Below, piece by piece: positions 46,304 through 59,800 of a DNA stretch of 64,000 nucleotides (its first letter is position 1; every line of letters starts with the position of its first letter). The notes below the pieces were generated by a model. That model had not been told where the DNA came from, ran no database searches, and saw only the letters and a program-made list of their open reading frames with translations. Both the position numbers and the translations under genes were made by a program. The stretch spans positions 100,038,283 to 100,102,282 of the forward strand of contig JALIRH010000001.1 of the NCBI GenBank assembly GCA_023055505.1, written 5' to 3'. This DNA comes from Callipepla californica brunnescens. Lineage: Eukaryota > Chordata > Aves > Galliformes > Odontophoridae.

Positions 46304-46419
46304 GAGATCTAACTTTTGAAGGCCAAATGTCAGTAGAACAATGAACAGACAGAATATGGTTTGTGAAGACTACATAGGTATCTTATCACTTCTGTATATT
46401 ATGTATATGTCTAATACTT

Positions 46420-48890
46420 ATTATTATGAAGGGAAATAAGAAGGAAGAGTTGGAAGCCACAGTGTAAGTGGAAAGCATGGACCTAATGGTGGAATGGACT
46501 GCATAATTGGAACACAACAATTCAGGGCTACAAGCTTTTTGGAAGACATAAGCAGGGTAGGAAGGACAGGAGGAGTGAGGGAGTTCCTCTCTGTGTTAAG
46601 AAGTGGATAGATGGTGAAGAGCTGACACTGAGAAACAGCCATGACCAGGTCAATAATTTGTGGGTAAAAATGGGGCCAGAGCAACAAAAGACATATGGTG
46701 CTCAGAATTACTACAGGCTGCCTGATGAAGGGGACCCTGCAAATGCAACCTTTTTATTTCAACTTCAAGAAGTCTTGTACCTGCAAGCTCTCATTTTGTT
46801 GGAGATTTCAACACAAATATCTGCTAAGAAGGCAACAAAGTGCACTGGAAGTAATCAAGGAGACTCCTGTAGTATGTCAAGGATAACTTTCTTGTCCAGG
46901 TAGTAGATAAACTGGCTAAAGGAGAAGCATTACCATACTTGGTACTCACCAGTACAGAAGAACTCAGTAAAGATGTTAAGATAAGAGGCAGTCTGGGAGG
47001 TAGTGTCCACTCCCTGGTTGAGTTAGTGATCTTGAGGAATATGGGTGTTGCAAAAAGCATTGCAAGGAGCCTCAGTTTTGACAGAGGGAACTTTTGGCTG
47101 CTTTAGGAATTATTGATTGAGGTCCTCTGGGAGGCCATAACTAGTGATTGAAGAGCAGAACAGATATGGCAGCTCTTTAAGTAAGTCTTTCTGAGAGCAA
47201 AAGACCACTCTGCCCCCAGTATAAGAAATGAAGCATGTCTGAACAAGGACCTGCTGGTTAAACTGGAAGCAGGGATGTGTGGCCTAGGAAGAATGTAGGG
47301 TTGCCATCCAGACATGCAGAGATGAAATCAGGAATGCAAACTGAAAGAACTGAAACAGATGACAGTTATGAAAAATAACAAGAAGGGATTCTATGGATAC
47401 TGTGAGTGAAAGAGAGAAACCAAGAAAGTCTCTGGAAAATGAGAAGATCAGGATACAGTAAACATGGAGAAGTAAAAGGTATTCAAGTTCTTTGCCTCAG
47501 TATTCAGTGGCAGTCAGGGTCTTAAATTTTGGATGAGAGAATGGAATCCATCCTACTATAAGAGAGATTAAGTCTGAGACTGCTTAATGAGATGGAATGT
47601 ATAGATGTCTACGAGGCGGGATGACACGCATCCCATAGTCATAAAGGAGCTGTCTGATGTTGTTGCCAAGCCACTTTCTATTGTATTTTGAAAGTCATGG
47701 GTGACAGACCAAGTCTCTAGTGGCTGGAAAAAGGGAAACATAAATCCTGTTTTTAAGACAGAGAGAAAGGAAAACCCAGCAAATTACAGGCTAGTGATCT
47801 TCACTTATGTGCCTGGGAAGATCATGGAACCAGTCTTCCTGGAAGCTATGTCATGGTACATGTCAGATGAAGTGGTGATCTGAGAAAGCAGGCATGACCT
47901 CTGCAAGCCAAATCTTGCCTTACCAATCTGGTTGCCTTCTACAATGGAGTGACACTGTGAGCAAAGGAAGGACAATTTATGCCATCTATCAGGACATCTG
48001 CAAGGCCTCTGACATGGTCCCACACCACATCATTATCTCTCAATTGGAGAGATATGCATTTGAAGAGTGGACTGTATGATGGATAAATAATTGGTTAGAT
48101 GGTTTCTACCAGAATGTTGTCAGCGGCTCTATATCCGAGTGGTGGCCAATGACAAGTGGTGTCCCAAGGGATCCATTTTGGTACCAGTGTTCTTTGACAT
48201 CTTTATCAATGACCTAGGCAAAGGGATTGATTGCACTCTCGGCAAGTATGCAGATGGCACCAAGCTGAGTAATGAAGTTGATGTGGAAGGAAGAGATGTC
48301 ATGCAGAAGCACCTGGACAAGCTTGGAAAGTGGACCCATGGAAACATAATGAGGTTAAACAAGATCAAATAGAAAGTGTTGCTTTTTAATCATAGCAATC
48401 CCAGATATGTGTACAGACTGGGAGAAGAACTCCTTGAGAACAGTCCTGCAGAGAAGACTCAAGTGCTTCAGTGGATAAGAAACTGCACAAGAGCCATCAG
48501 AAAGCCAACTGTTTCCTGGGCTGCATCAAAAAGGGTGCTCAGCAGAGCAAGGGAGATGACTGTTCCCTCTTTTCTGCCCTTGTAAGACTCCATCTGCAGC
48601 ACTACATCCTGGTTTGGGGCCCCCGGCAAAGGAAAGATATCGAGCTTCTGTAATGGGTCAAGAGGAGGGCCACAAAGATGCTGGAAGGCTTGAGCACCTG
48701 TCCTTCGAAGTCAGACTGAGGGAGCTGGGCTTGTTCAGCCATGAGAAGGGAAGGCTCCGGAGAGACCTCCTTGTGTCCTTCCAGTGCTTAAAAGAAACTT
48801 ACAGACAGGAAAGAGACTGACTTTTTACACACACTGATTCTGATGGGACAAGGAGCAATGATTTTAAACTTCAAGAGAGTTGAAGTTTAA
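46420..48890 (+). pseudogene. Large degenerate CR1 ORF2 (endonuclease-RT) relic
   Basis: About 2.5 kb of CR1 ORF2 in sense orientation, the longest LINE relic here. Frame pieces match CR1 reverse transcriptase in order: SGWKKGNINPVFKTERKENP (about 47.7 kb), YQDICKASDMVPHHI (about 48.0 kb), CPKGSILVPVFFDIFINDL (about 48.17 kb), and KYADGTKLSNEVD at the catalytic site (about 48.25 kb). The usual FADD has become YADG, losing a metal-binding aspartate, and many stops and frameshifts split the frame. The upstream part (46.4-47.6 kb) looks like diverged endonuclease and linker. The true 3' tail is missing. It is a dead copy. Confidence 0.85.
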
Positions 48891-50191
48891 CATTCACTCA
48901 CTTTAACATTGTTACCTGTATGTATCTCTTGTCATGATTAACTGGAGCTAACCCTAGATAAGATATAATGGCACAGAATATATGGGAAATCTGCATGTTT
49001 CCAGTAGTTACAAGTCAGATGGGCTACCCAAGAATGTGTCAAACAGCTGAACATTTGATGTTTCAGCAACTAAACTCAGACCTGAATGCTGAGTAACATA
49101 AGTCTCTGCACAGCAGATTTCTTTGCTGCCAAAATTTTGCAATAGCTTTAAATAAATTATTGACAAATACTGTTAACCTTTGAAATCATGTTGGAAACAG
49201 GTACACGATAAGATTTCTTATTATAATTTTATTAATACTGGACACTCTAAAATTATTTTTTTTTTTCCTAAATAGGTACTCAAATCTTTATTAACATTCC
49301 ATGCATTTCAACAGTTGAAATTCTGTGTTGCATTTGTATTATTAATAATTTAGAACATCATTATTTTGTTTACTTTTGTTGTTGTTGTCACTACAGTCTT
49401 TGTTGTAGATAAATGTTTGGGGGTAATTTTGTCTTTTGAGTGTCATAAACAGTAACAAATGCTTTTTGATTCCCTTACAAATTATAAGAGAAGAGCCATG
49501 AAATTTTCCTAACCTTTTCTGCAGCTCAATAAATCACAAACAGACAAGAAAGTTAAGCACTGCTTCAGTGGAAAATCAGCAGACAGATGTAGCACACATT
49601 CCCCTCAAAATAATTCAGAACCTGTGCCAATTTATCAAATGCCTACTTTATCTGTCAAAACAATGTCCTTTCTCAAATAAAGGGCATTGTTTCTGCAGCA
49701 AGAAAAAGGTTCTGATGTATTGTTATCTGCAAATGGATGGTGGAATAATGGAACAACAGGCAGTGTTTCAAGCTAAGAGATCAAAGGGCAGAATACATTA
49801 CAATTCTTGTTAAAATAAATTAGGCTGAAATAATAATTTCAATAAAGACATTTATAACCTTAAACAATTTCTGCAGTTTACAAATGGGCAGAATCAGTAG
49901 GAAAAGCCTCCGTACTGTATATTAAAGCATTTCTTTCCATTGTTAGAACTTCACATTTCAGATAAATCAAGATTTACAGAGCTGTAATGTAATAGTATCT
50001 TTGTTGACATTACACTATCTTACATTTGCAGAGGAAATATTTGCAATTGCTTTATTCATTTTTTATGCATGTTCATACTATTATCACACTGTAAAAATAT
50101 TCACAGATTTCTAGATTAAAATTTTTTATATGCAAAATGTGTTAATTTGAAATCTTTCAGGATAATTCTAATTGCCAATTGTTAGATGGTA
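48891..50191. other. AT-rich DNA, nothing recognised
   Basis: No repeat family, gene or RNA recognised. A short GTT run lies near 49375-49390. Confidence 0.5.
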
Positions 50192-50193
50192 TA

Positions 50194-50728
50194 CAACAGC
50201 AGCTCCAAAAGTAATGCCTTCTGTTTTATCTTGGCCCATGATGTCAAAGGCAGATGTTGGTGGTATAGCAGTAGAAGCTGAAACTTCACTGCAATATTCC
50301 ATTCCATTTTATTGCCATGAGACAGATGTCAGCAAGCGGTAGTGTAACAAAATGGTCTCTGACATAGAAGCCTGTACAAAAAAAAGGTGTGTCACTGAAT
50401 TTCACCGTGAGTAAAAATCAGTAGAAGTAGAAGAGTAGATGTGAGCAGAGTGAGGCAGTGGCTGGTGCAGTCCAGCAATGACAACAGCAATGTTAAAGAG
50501 AAGCCATGTTCTGGCTGGTCATGTAGATTTTACAATTGTGGCATGCAATCCCATGTTCATTGCTTGCAAAAAAAAAAAAAAAAAGTATAGCTAATGGTGG
50601 TGATTATGGTAAAAAATAGTGCTTTGTAGATGAAAATTTGCTCTATCAAATAGTGTTATTGGGTACCTTGTATCAGTTGTAGATTCCATGTAAATAAATA
50701 GAAGGCATTACTTCTGGTGTGACCCATG
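50194..50728 (+). mobile_element. Complete non-autonomous mariner-type element (Galluhop-like)
   Basis: 535 bp flanked by TA on both sides (50192-50193 and 50729-50730). The 25-nt ends are inverted repeats (CAACAGCAGCTCCAAAAGTA on the left; the right end reversed gives CATGGGTCACACCAGAAGTA), both leading into ATGCCTTCT. The inside keeps the first part of a mariner transposase region and the last part of the element, with the middle removed and an A-run inserted (about 50566-50583). It encodes no transposase and could only have moved with help from an intact relative. Confidence 0.82.
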
Positions 50729-50730
50729 TA

Positions 50731-53700
50731 TTATAATATTTAGTCATAATATTGAATCAAAATTCTCCTTAAAATGATTCACCCCTTCTAAATTCCACTA
50801 AGACAAAAACTTTGGATGAAATAATTTCATACTTCTCCGGTGTCAATTAGAAAATAAAACAAACAACAAGAACAAAAACTGTTAATAATTAGCAGTTAAG
50901 TAAAAAAGCCCAGGAGTATTCATCAAATCTATGCACTCAAACTTGTTCTAATACCAAGTCACTGTAATACTCACATACTTTCTTTAACCTCAACATGTCA
51001 GATATTTATGATGATTCGTGCAGCCAGCTTGATCCCAAGCTGAACTGTGACAACTTTGCATTGATGTATCTGCCTCCTCCATGATTGCATGTGGCTCTTT
51101 CTTTCTTATATTCTTCCATTTTTCAATTCCTTTTTATGTAACTGTGACCTCTGTCAGTTATTGTGTTTTTTTTTCTCCATTATGATATGTTTTTAATATC
51201 ACAAAATCCTCTAAAACTATGACTGAATCAGCTGCTTTAGAAATGCATTCATTTATGACTGGCTAATGATAGCTTCAGAAGTTATTGATTTTTTTTAACT
51301 TACGCCTCATAGATGTGGAAAGTAAGTTCCAATAACACTTAAAGAAATTTCATTAACAGAATCATAGCAATGTAAAAAGAAAAAGAGAACATTTTGCTAA
51401 ATATTATGAGATTATAAAGATAGATCTATTTTTATTTTTTCTACCTTTTATTTCAGGAACATTCCAGTGCAAAGCAAAAACTATGCCCAGCATCTTGAAA
51501 TTCATGACATCTGTTTAAGCTCAGTTATGTCAGCTTTTACTCAGCTGCAGAAATATATGTCTGTATTTGCAAGTTCTGCATCTGAAATCACTTAGTTTAT
51601 ATGTGGTTCAGTATTGATTAGTAATTTTAGAATTAAGATTAAGCTGTGTAAGAAAGCTTACTAACATTAAAGCAAGGTCTGGACAGTGTAAAACAGGATA
51701 GAATAGTTGAAAAAAATGTTGCATCCCTGTGTGCATGCTACTAGTTTGTTGCTGGGGGTAGTTCCATGTGTGCTTTGGCTAGTATCATGATGTGAGAGAA
51801 CTTTCCAGTATGCTGCAGGGTAGTTCAAAATGTTTTATTAAGAAATTTGCACAAATACAACTTAGTCTTTGCTGAACTAGAGAACACTCAAGTGAACAAT
51901 GTCTGTGACTGTAAGGGTGCAGAATGACTGCCAGCTAGTGGGTACTGAGAAACAACCAAGTCACAAAAATATTTTCCCCAGCTTGGTTATCTTATTTTAA
52001 GAAGACACTGTGTATTTAAATCTCAGATGTATAGAGGGTTAGGCTATCACACAGCCTAAAATTTTCTGGAAGAAAATTACATATATTATTTCACTGTCCT
52101 TTACCTATTGAACAATTCAGAAGAATTCAGAGTTTGTCTTATCCAAGCAGCAGGGAATTGATTGAAATACTTTTATTGGAATCATTAAAACAAAAGGAAA
52201 TCAACAAATAAAGAATCCAGCTAGCAGAGTGTAACATACATTATATTTATATTTATTATATATGTTATATACACAGTGCAACGTACATTAATATTCCAAG
52301 GGAGTGCTAGACATCCATTGTTTTAGCAAATATTCAGATATCACTTCAAAATCTTCTTATCCCTGACTTTTTTCAAGAAATATTTGACACTAATTACCAT
52401 TATTTTATGCAGACCATAGTTTTAAATGTAATTTTACATAAGGACTTATGAATAGATGTGTTTTATAGAATTTATGAAAAGTGAGAAGTGAGAAACTACT
52501 ACAGACATCATTTTAATTAAAAAAAGAGTTTTGTAGCTATTAACAAAATAAAATGCTCATTAAATAATGATTAATGAAGAAATAAATAAAATTTAAAGAA
52601 TGTGAGATAAAATAATGTATCTGGAGGAAACAAACCTTTCTTTTCAATTTCTCCTTAATCAAAATCAAAATTAAAACCTAAATTGAAATAATTTATTAGG
52701 CCTAGATCTCTAGGTAGCCAAAATGCCAGCTGAAATTATAGAGGTATTCAGATGCACAGATCAGGAATAGGGTGATCCCAGATCTATACAGTTCATAAAG
52801 AGGATTAGAATCTCTGTTGAAATCTGACTTTGGCTTGCTCTTGAAGTAAGCCAGAAGAGTGAAAAGCACCCAGTTTGAATATTTTCCATAAATACTATCT
52901 AAAACCAAATTCAGTAAAGGTACATCCATGAAAATAGTTGGCAAAGAAGTAATATTTTGCTATAATTCTCTGTGAAACTTCACCAGAAACTCTTCCTGAG
53001 TACTTTGTGGTGCTGAGAAAGCAAATTTCTGTTGCCTTGCCCATTACATCCAGACTCTCCTCCCCTCCACAAAACAGGTATTACCTAAAATGAGTGGATA
53101 ATTCTGATGTAATAGAACATTTACCAGGGGAAAATAGCAAAGCATAGTGAACTGGGGATGCGACTTTCCATATTTAAAACATGCAAGGCACCTCACGTCA
53201 AGTGAAAAATGTCCATAGAACAACTATTGCTGTCTGTGGAACAGTTTCAGATTTGCATTTCTATTACAGCATTTTACACAAGGAAATAATACAAGATTTT
53301 TTATTTTGTGTTATTTATTTTAACTACAACTTACTTTTTTTTATCAGGGAACTTTCTCACTGACAGTTCAAAGAATGCCATGCAAAAGCGATGAAGTACA
53401 GATACATATTTTTTTCAATAATATTTTCTTTAAATGAAAGTGATCAACTGAATATTCTGTGTGAGAATGACTGCTGACAGGAAAAAAATAATAAAAAAAC
53501 CACAACAGATAGCAAGGTACAAAAGATTGCCTTAAGGAAGTTACAGTTTTCAGGAAATGTTTTATTCACTGATAGCCAAAAAAACAGGATCTTGCTTTTT
53601 TTCAATATGAAGCTATGGAAGAAAAAAAGAAATGATATACAACCCTGATTTGACAAAGTTCTTCCTAACTGTAATGAAATTTCACAAGGTGGCAAAAAAC

Positions 53701-54505
53701 CACATTGTTATCAACACTTTCCACCAATACAATTCTACTCAATTATCATTTTTGCTTTGAAAACTAGATTCTTTTGGCAGAGATGAAAGACAAATAAAGC
53801 CATGTGTGTCCCTTTCTGTTTTTAAAAAAAGTAAAATAAATGTGCTTTGTGGACCATATCTTCATCATTTTGTAAGAGAATTTCATGGCAAATAGAGTAT
53901 GAAGCTGAATAGGTACTTGTTATCCTTATTTTCAAATTGATATTCACATGTTGATCTCTAAATTAGGGAAGGAAAATCAGTAAAACAGTTTAATCTGACT
54001 TCTCTCAGGAAAATTAATTGAAAAATACAAAGAACTGCATACAATTACTGATTTAGGAGTTAAGTATGACTAATAAACACTCAGGTTTATGAAAATTTCA
54101 TCTCTTTTGCTAAGTAGCTTTATAAAAGATGGTCACAAATAGAGTTTCTTTTCCATATATTATTCAGTTGATGAAAAAAAACCATTTCATTGAAATCTCA
54201 ACAAATTTTGTTGACTGGTACTGTATAGTATCAAACTAAATTGCTTCACATCATATTTTACTCCAAAGTCAAAATTAATTGTGACATTGAGTACATACTT
54301 AAACATACAGTAAAAATGACAATTTTAAAATGAAATATTTCATGCTTAATTAAAAAAGGTTATGAATAGCATCCCATTTGGAATGCTTTACAGTTATTCA
54401 TCATTTGATATACACATCAAAACATGGAAATACAAACTATGGATCTTCCAGTCTAATACACAGCTTACAGTAAAGGGAACTTTGAATATCCCCTTAGAGA
54501 TTTCG
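50731..54505. other. AT-rich DNA, nothing recognised
   Basis: No repeat family, gene or RNA recognised. Short open frames are present by chance. Confidence 0.5.
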
Positions 54506-54509
54506 GCAA

Positions 54510-54590
54510 TGATTTTCCACTCCATTACACCAATTTCATACTGGGGTAAGTCCATTGATGTCAATGGTGTTACATCAGCTTAAAAACAAT
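54510..54590. repeat. Fragment of an ancient palindromic amniote repeat
   Basis: The words 'ttacaccaatttcatactgg', 'ggtaagtccattgatgtcaa' and 'tggtgttacatcagc' recall an old repeat found in birds and turtles, built around a near-palindrome of the CCATTGA..TCAATGG type (here CCATTGATGTCAATGG). Family name uncertain. Confidence 0.4.
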
Positions 54591-55515
54591 ATGACAGAAT
54601 AGAAGATCAAGGTTATTCAAGCTCTTATTTATGGTTATGGAAAATTACACATGCCTGATGTACATATAGATAACAAGATTCTGTTGTTTTATATTTCTCT
54701 GATAATGAAAATGTCCTCACACTGAAAGAAGAAAACTGAAGTTGAAACATAACAGGTATTTACTAGCTAAACATACGTAGATATAGACAGCAAATGCTGG
54801 TTATAAAATAACTACACAGGGTGACAGCTGCTCAACTACACTAAAATTAAATATGAAAAAGTTTGAACAGTCTGACTGCTCAAAAGTGAAAAAGTCCCAG
54901 GAAACTATAAAACAGGAAGCCGGTAGGTTTGCAGTTCTATCTATTCCTGCATTACCTTAGTATTTTATTTTTATTTATTTTATGTTTCCAGAATGAAACC
55001 AAACTTATTACTGAGAATTTCTGAAATATATTACTCTTGACACAACAGTCATGTAACTTAAAATGCCATTGATCATAAAATGAACTACAAAGATAAAATC
55101 CTCTCAGGATCATAAAACTGGTCTAACTTTCTGCATTTTCACTGTAGCTGAGTGAGTGCACCGGAGAGTGCACTGCTGCTTGCACTGCTCAGTTCTGGCC
55201 AAATACATTAACTAAGTTTGAGCTGTTTACACATCTCATCTTCCCTGTGACAGATTATGTCTGAGAGTTCTGTGAAGAACTTTACAGTCTCTGCAGAGTG
55301 ACATCAACTTGTCTCTTCTTCCAGATTCTATTGTTTACCACAAGCACAAATGAAGTAGCGGAAGACATAAACTAAGTCCAGCCTGTAACACAAGTAAATG
55401 TACACTGGAAGAACAATAGCCCTAAGAGACTAGCAGAAATGCCTCCAAAATTTAGTAAGGAAAATATGCAGATAGGCATTGTGAGTATGTAGTTTTTTAT
55501 CCGCAGGAAGACCTG
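54591..55515. other. Nothing recognised
   Basis: AT-rich DNA without an identifiable element. Confidence 0.5.
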
Positions 55516-55519
55516 GGTT

Positions 55520-56050
55520 TCAGTGAAAATCAGTGCTGTGAAATCCTGTGCTGATAGGAGAAGAGCAAGAATTATGTAAAGTGGGGACAGTCACCTCTAA
55601 GAATGCAGAGGTGTCCTTCGTGTGCCTTTCAGAGGCTGATGCAGGAGTAAGGATACAGGGAGAGATGGCAGAATGGCCAGTCTTAGGCAGAAAGCAGGTA
55701 AGCAGTAGGAAACTGACAGCAGGTCCAGGAGAAACAAGCAGGTCTAGGGTAGCAGGCCTAGGAGAATCAGGCAGCAGGTGAGTATCATGACACGAGACGT
55801 ACAATATTGGGCACACCCCCTGTGGCTGTAGGTGCCTTTTTTTATACTCTCCCTCTGCCAGAGCAGCATTCCTGGACACTTAGGTTAGAGTCCCGTGCAG
55901 CACCTGTGAGCATGCAGGTTCTCCGGATGGTTATCTCCCTTGAGATGTACCCACAAAAGTCTGCTCATCAACCATTTAGCAGCGGCTTATCTCTGACAGC
56001 TGCTTATCTCTCATTGCCCTTGACCTGCAAGTCTTCAGAAAAAAGATTCC
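55520..56050. other. GC-richer segment, possibly an old LTR or other repeat
   Basis: About 530 bp clearly less AT-rich than the flanks, with CAGGTC-type and GCAGG-type words repeated in 55690-55785, a TATA-like 'tttttttatactctccctct' at about 55836-55855 and TATCTC words later. The layout would suit an LTR promoter, but I find no TG...CA borders with a target duplication and cannot name a family. Open frames on both strands here are short and unconvincing. Confidence 0.3.
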
Positions 56051-58555
56051 ATGGACTTGTCTATCTACTGAAGTTGTCCAAAAACGAGCTCTGAGATAAA
56101 GGTGTAGACTGTCTCTTACATCATTTGTGAGAATATATGCTCTTTAGCAATCAGAAGCAATAATATAAATGTACTGTAGATCTAGGTCAGTTTCAAAATA
56201 TTCTAATAGTTTAGAGTATGTGACATCTACTGAGTTTTCCACCTCCTAAAGATAGCTGTCTTGGATATAGGAGTATATTACCTTGTTTTAAGATGAATCT
56301 GTGGGTTGTTTTTATCATCTTTATATGATGAATTTGTATGCATTTAGATTTTGACTTACAAACTCAGATATTTCAATCAAGCTTTGTATCTTATTATTAC
56401 AAGAAATTGTGAACAAGTCCACCTTGTATAAATACACCAGTATTCCTCTAAGAAATTAGTAGATTTTTAATCAGCTGCATAAGGAGGAAAGGCAGAGCTA
56501 AGAAAGGGATAGTTTGAAGGTTTAATTATCCCATTACTAAAATAGAGAGGCTGAGAGTTGAAAAGAAAAGATTGGTTTATGGTGATTTAGAAGATTTTTT
56601 TGTAGTTTAGGACTCAGTAGGGATTAAGACAAAATCTAGTTCAACATAATAAAAAGAAACATAATAATTGTGTAGCTTTATACACATTATTTACCAGAAT
56701 ATGTTTTCAGATGTGACAAAATGTTAATTACACATCTGTAAAAGAGACTTTTTCAAACGTTGTTATGTCCATTGAATATTATTATTGAAAAAAAATTATG
56801 ATTGCCTTCTATTATTAGTGGTATTTTATTTTATTAGAAATCCAATGGACTCAGCATGTCCATACCTTAAGGGAGGGACTGAATTGTATCAGTTAACAAA
56901 CCATCTGTTTCCTTTAAAAGAGCCATTGATAAAATGTCTAAGTTTCCTTGGTGAGAGGGAGAGATTGTGTTTTTATTTATTTCCTTACAAAGATGCAAAT
57001 ATCACCTTATCACACATACTGTTTGAATCTTATTTTTTTATTGAGTCTTATTTAAAACTCCACTTTTAAGAAAGAGAGGCTTCAATCACTTTAATTTATT
57101 AACATCGTGTATCCTAAGGTTATTCCAAGCCTGGGTATGGCCTGAGAGTTACATAAAAAGGAAAAATCATGAGCAGGTTTTTTCCTTTTTTTTTTCTACT
57201 CTCATAGAAAACACTGCCTCAGTGATGGTAACATCCATTGTCACTGTCTCTTTCCCAGTTTGTATAGAGATGTGAGCACTGGCAGCAAAGACAACAGGAG
57301 CATGGTCAGGTGAGTTCTGGGAAGAGCTGGGAATGTAAAGGGGAGATACTGTCTCACTGGTACCAGCAGCCTTGAGAGAAATGGAGAAAGTGATATGATG
57401 ATGTGTGCGCTTCTACTTCAGTTTCAAAGAAACTGTTAAGAAAACAGTTTCTCAAATATCTGAAACACTTTGTACAGTGATTTACTGCTACAAAATTCTG
57501 CTATGAAATTGATTAAAATGATTGCATCATAATTTATACATCTTTATTTCTACATACTAAGATAAAAAACATGCTACTTTCAAAATAGAGAAGATATAGT
57601 TGGAGAATCGGCATAATATATATACATAGCAATGTAAATATTACAGAAGCAGTGTTCAGAGCAAAAGTTACTTTTGATATTTTCATCCAAATAATTACGA
57701 AGAAGTGATTCATTGTCATGCAACAACTTTGTTTTCAAACTTGGCAAATTTTTATGAAAGTAAAATTTTAGTTGATAAAGTTGCTGTTGCTACACTACAT
57801 TGTCATTTTACTTAATTCCATTTGTCAAGTTGTTAGAGAATGATCATGATGAAAATTCATTATCTCATTGCATGCAGCCACACAAAAAGAAATGAGAAAT
57901 AATTTTTGAGTGATGTTCCTTCTGGATTGTCAAGGAGATCTGTTCCTGGTGCAGTATATTCAGAGCTTTCCTCATTGTTGAGAAAGATAATAAATAAATA
58001 CAATGGTTACTGGTTGAAAAATACAGACTTTCCATGAGCTTTTAAATATTTACAAATTCTAAACAATAACAAGAACTAGTCAGCTGCACAGACAAAACCT
58101 GGATTACTTGACAAGGAGGATCATGTGAATCATGCGTTTTTGAGTATGGTTTACAGATCATAAAACAACAGGAAAATATACAGTCATATTCAACATTCAA
58201 TTCTGAGTTTATGAAGAGTGAGGAGAACTTTGAAATCACTGCAGAGAATCGCTCTTGACAGCCATATGCAGACCCCATGTAAAGTTGTAGCATCATCTTT
58301 ATCCACCGAGAAATTGAAACAAAAATGGGATATTATAGATCTTTACACTTGTACGTGGCATGCATAAAAAAACACCACTAGAAAAATCTGAAGATTTTTA
58401 CCATTGAGATTTTTTAAAATTATTTACTTTTTATCATATTTAGGATTTGAATGATTAAGAAATAAACAAAAAGGAAAGAGTACCGATCGCTGAAGCATGT
58501 GGGACATAAAGAACATTCCCTTCCTTAGAGGGAAAGTTTTGTAACAAGGAAGACT
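56051..58555. other. AT-rich DNA, nothing recognised
   Basis: No repeat family, gene or RNA recognised. Confidence 0.5.
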
Positions 58556-58559
58556 TACC

Positions 58560-59735
58560 CTCCATGGTAGATTTGCCCTCCCTAATCAACTAGTGAGCAT
58601 TTAAACAAGCTGGACCACACATCTGTCTATGAGACCGAGGAGAGCTAGATGATGTGATTTTGAGTCCTATCTCAATTATCTCTCAATAGTCAAAGCTACT
58701 GGGAGATGTTTGTGACAACCGGAAGAATGAGAGAAGGACAAAAGGAAAGATCAAGGGAAATACATGTTGCTCAGCCTCACTCGAGGAAGATAATGAAGAA
58801 ACTCCTCCTGGAAAACATTTCCAAATACATAAAGGACAAGAATGGAGTAGTTAGTATGGATTTAAGTAAGGGAAATTATGTTTGACCAACCTTCTGCAAC
58901 TAACTGATTAGTTGAGTGGATAAAAGGAGAGCAGTTGGTGTTATTTACCTCAACTTCTCTAAAACCTATAGTTTAATCTTACATAATTTCCTCATAGACA
59001 AACTAAGAAAGTACAGGTTAGAAAAGTGGAAAGACTGAAAACTGCCTAAATGGGGGTCAGTACTGAAATAACCCAGAGGCCAGTCCTGAGGCAACACAAT
59101 GCAACATGGAAGCATAGAAACATAGAATGGCCTGGATTGAAAAGGGCCTCAAAGATCATCTACTTTCAACCCCCCTGCCCATGGGCAGGGCTGCCAACCA
59201 CTAGACCAGGTGGCCCAGAGCCACATTCAGCCTTGCCTGGAATGTCTTCAGGGATGGGGCATCCACAACCTCTCTGGGCAACCTGTTCCAGTGCATCACC
59301 ACCCTCTGAGTGAAAAACTTCTTTCTGATATCGAATCTAAATCTGCCCTGACTTAGTTTAAAACATTCCCCATTGTCCTATCATATATATTAGGGAATGA
59401 AGAAGAAAGTACAAGGCTTTTCTCAGTAGTGCCCAGTGACAGGACAAGATGCAAGGAACAAAGTTAAAACAGATGAAGTTCCAACCAAGTACAATGTAGT
59501 TTTTCATTTTTCATTTTCATTTTTATTTTTTAAAATGTCAGTAAATATAACAGATTTCCCAGAGAGGTAATGAAGTCTCTATCTACAAAGATGCTCAAAG
59601 CCAAACTAGGGGTATGGTTCTGGACAAATTATTGTAGCTGATATGCTTGAGCAGGGGACTTGGATTGAATGATTCTATGAGGTACCTTCCAATCTTACTT
59701 ATTCTGTGATACTGTGATAAAGTGGAAATCTGCTT
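58560..59735 (+). mobile_element. Degenerate CR1 ORF2 to 3' end (sense), interrupted
   Basis: Sense CR1 text runs from the RT N-terminal part ('gctcagcctcactcgaggaa', 'ctcctcctggaaaacatttc', 'taagtaagggaaattatgtt') and, after an antisense CR1 at 59115-59390, resumes with 'agtgacaggacaagatgcaa' and ends in a CR1 tail ('gattctatgaggtaccttcc', 'attctgtgatactgtgat'). A T-rich stretch (59500-59532) has also entered. No frame survives. Confidence 0.7.
59115..59390 (-). mobile_element. CR1 LINE 3' end inserted in an older CR1
   Basis: 'aaacatagaatggcctggat', 'tgcccatgggcagggctgcc', 'atccacaacctctctgggca' and 'acctgttccagtgcatcacc' on the + strand are the reverse complement of a CR1 3' end. It is less diverged than the CR1 around it and of opposite orientation, so it landed later. 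Confidence 0.9.
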
Positions 59736-59768
59736 TAGTAAATATTTATATTTAGTCAGTATATCCAC

Positions 59769-59800
<32 letters not shown>

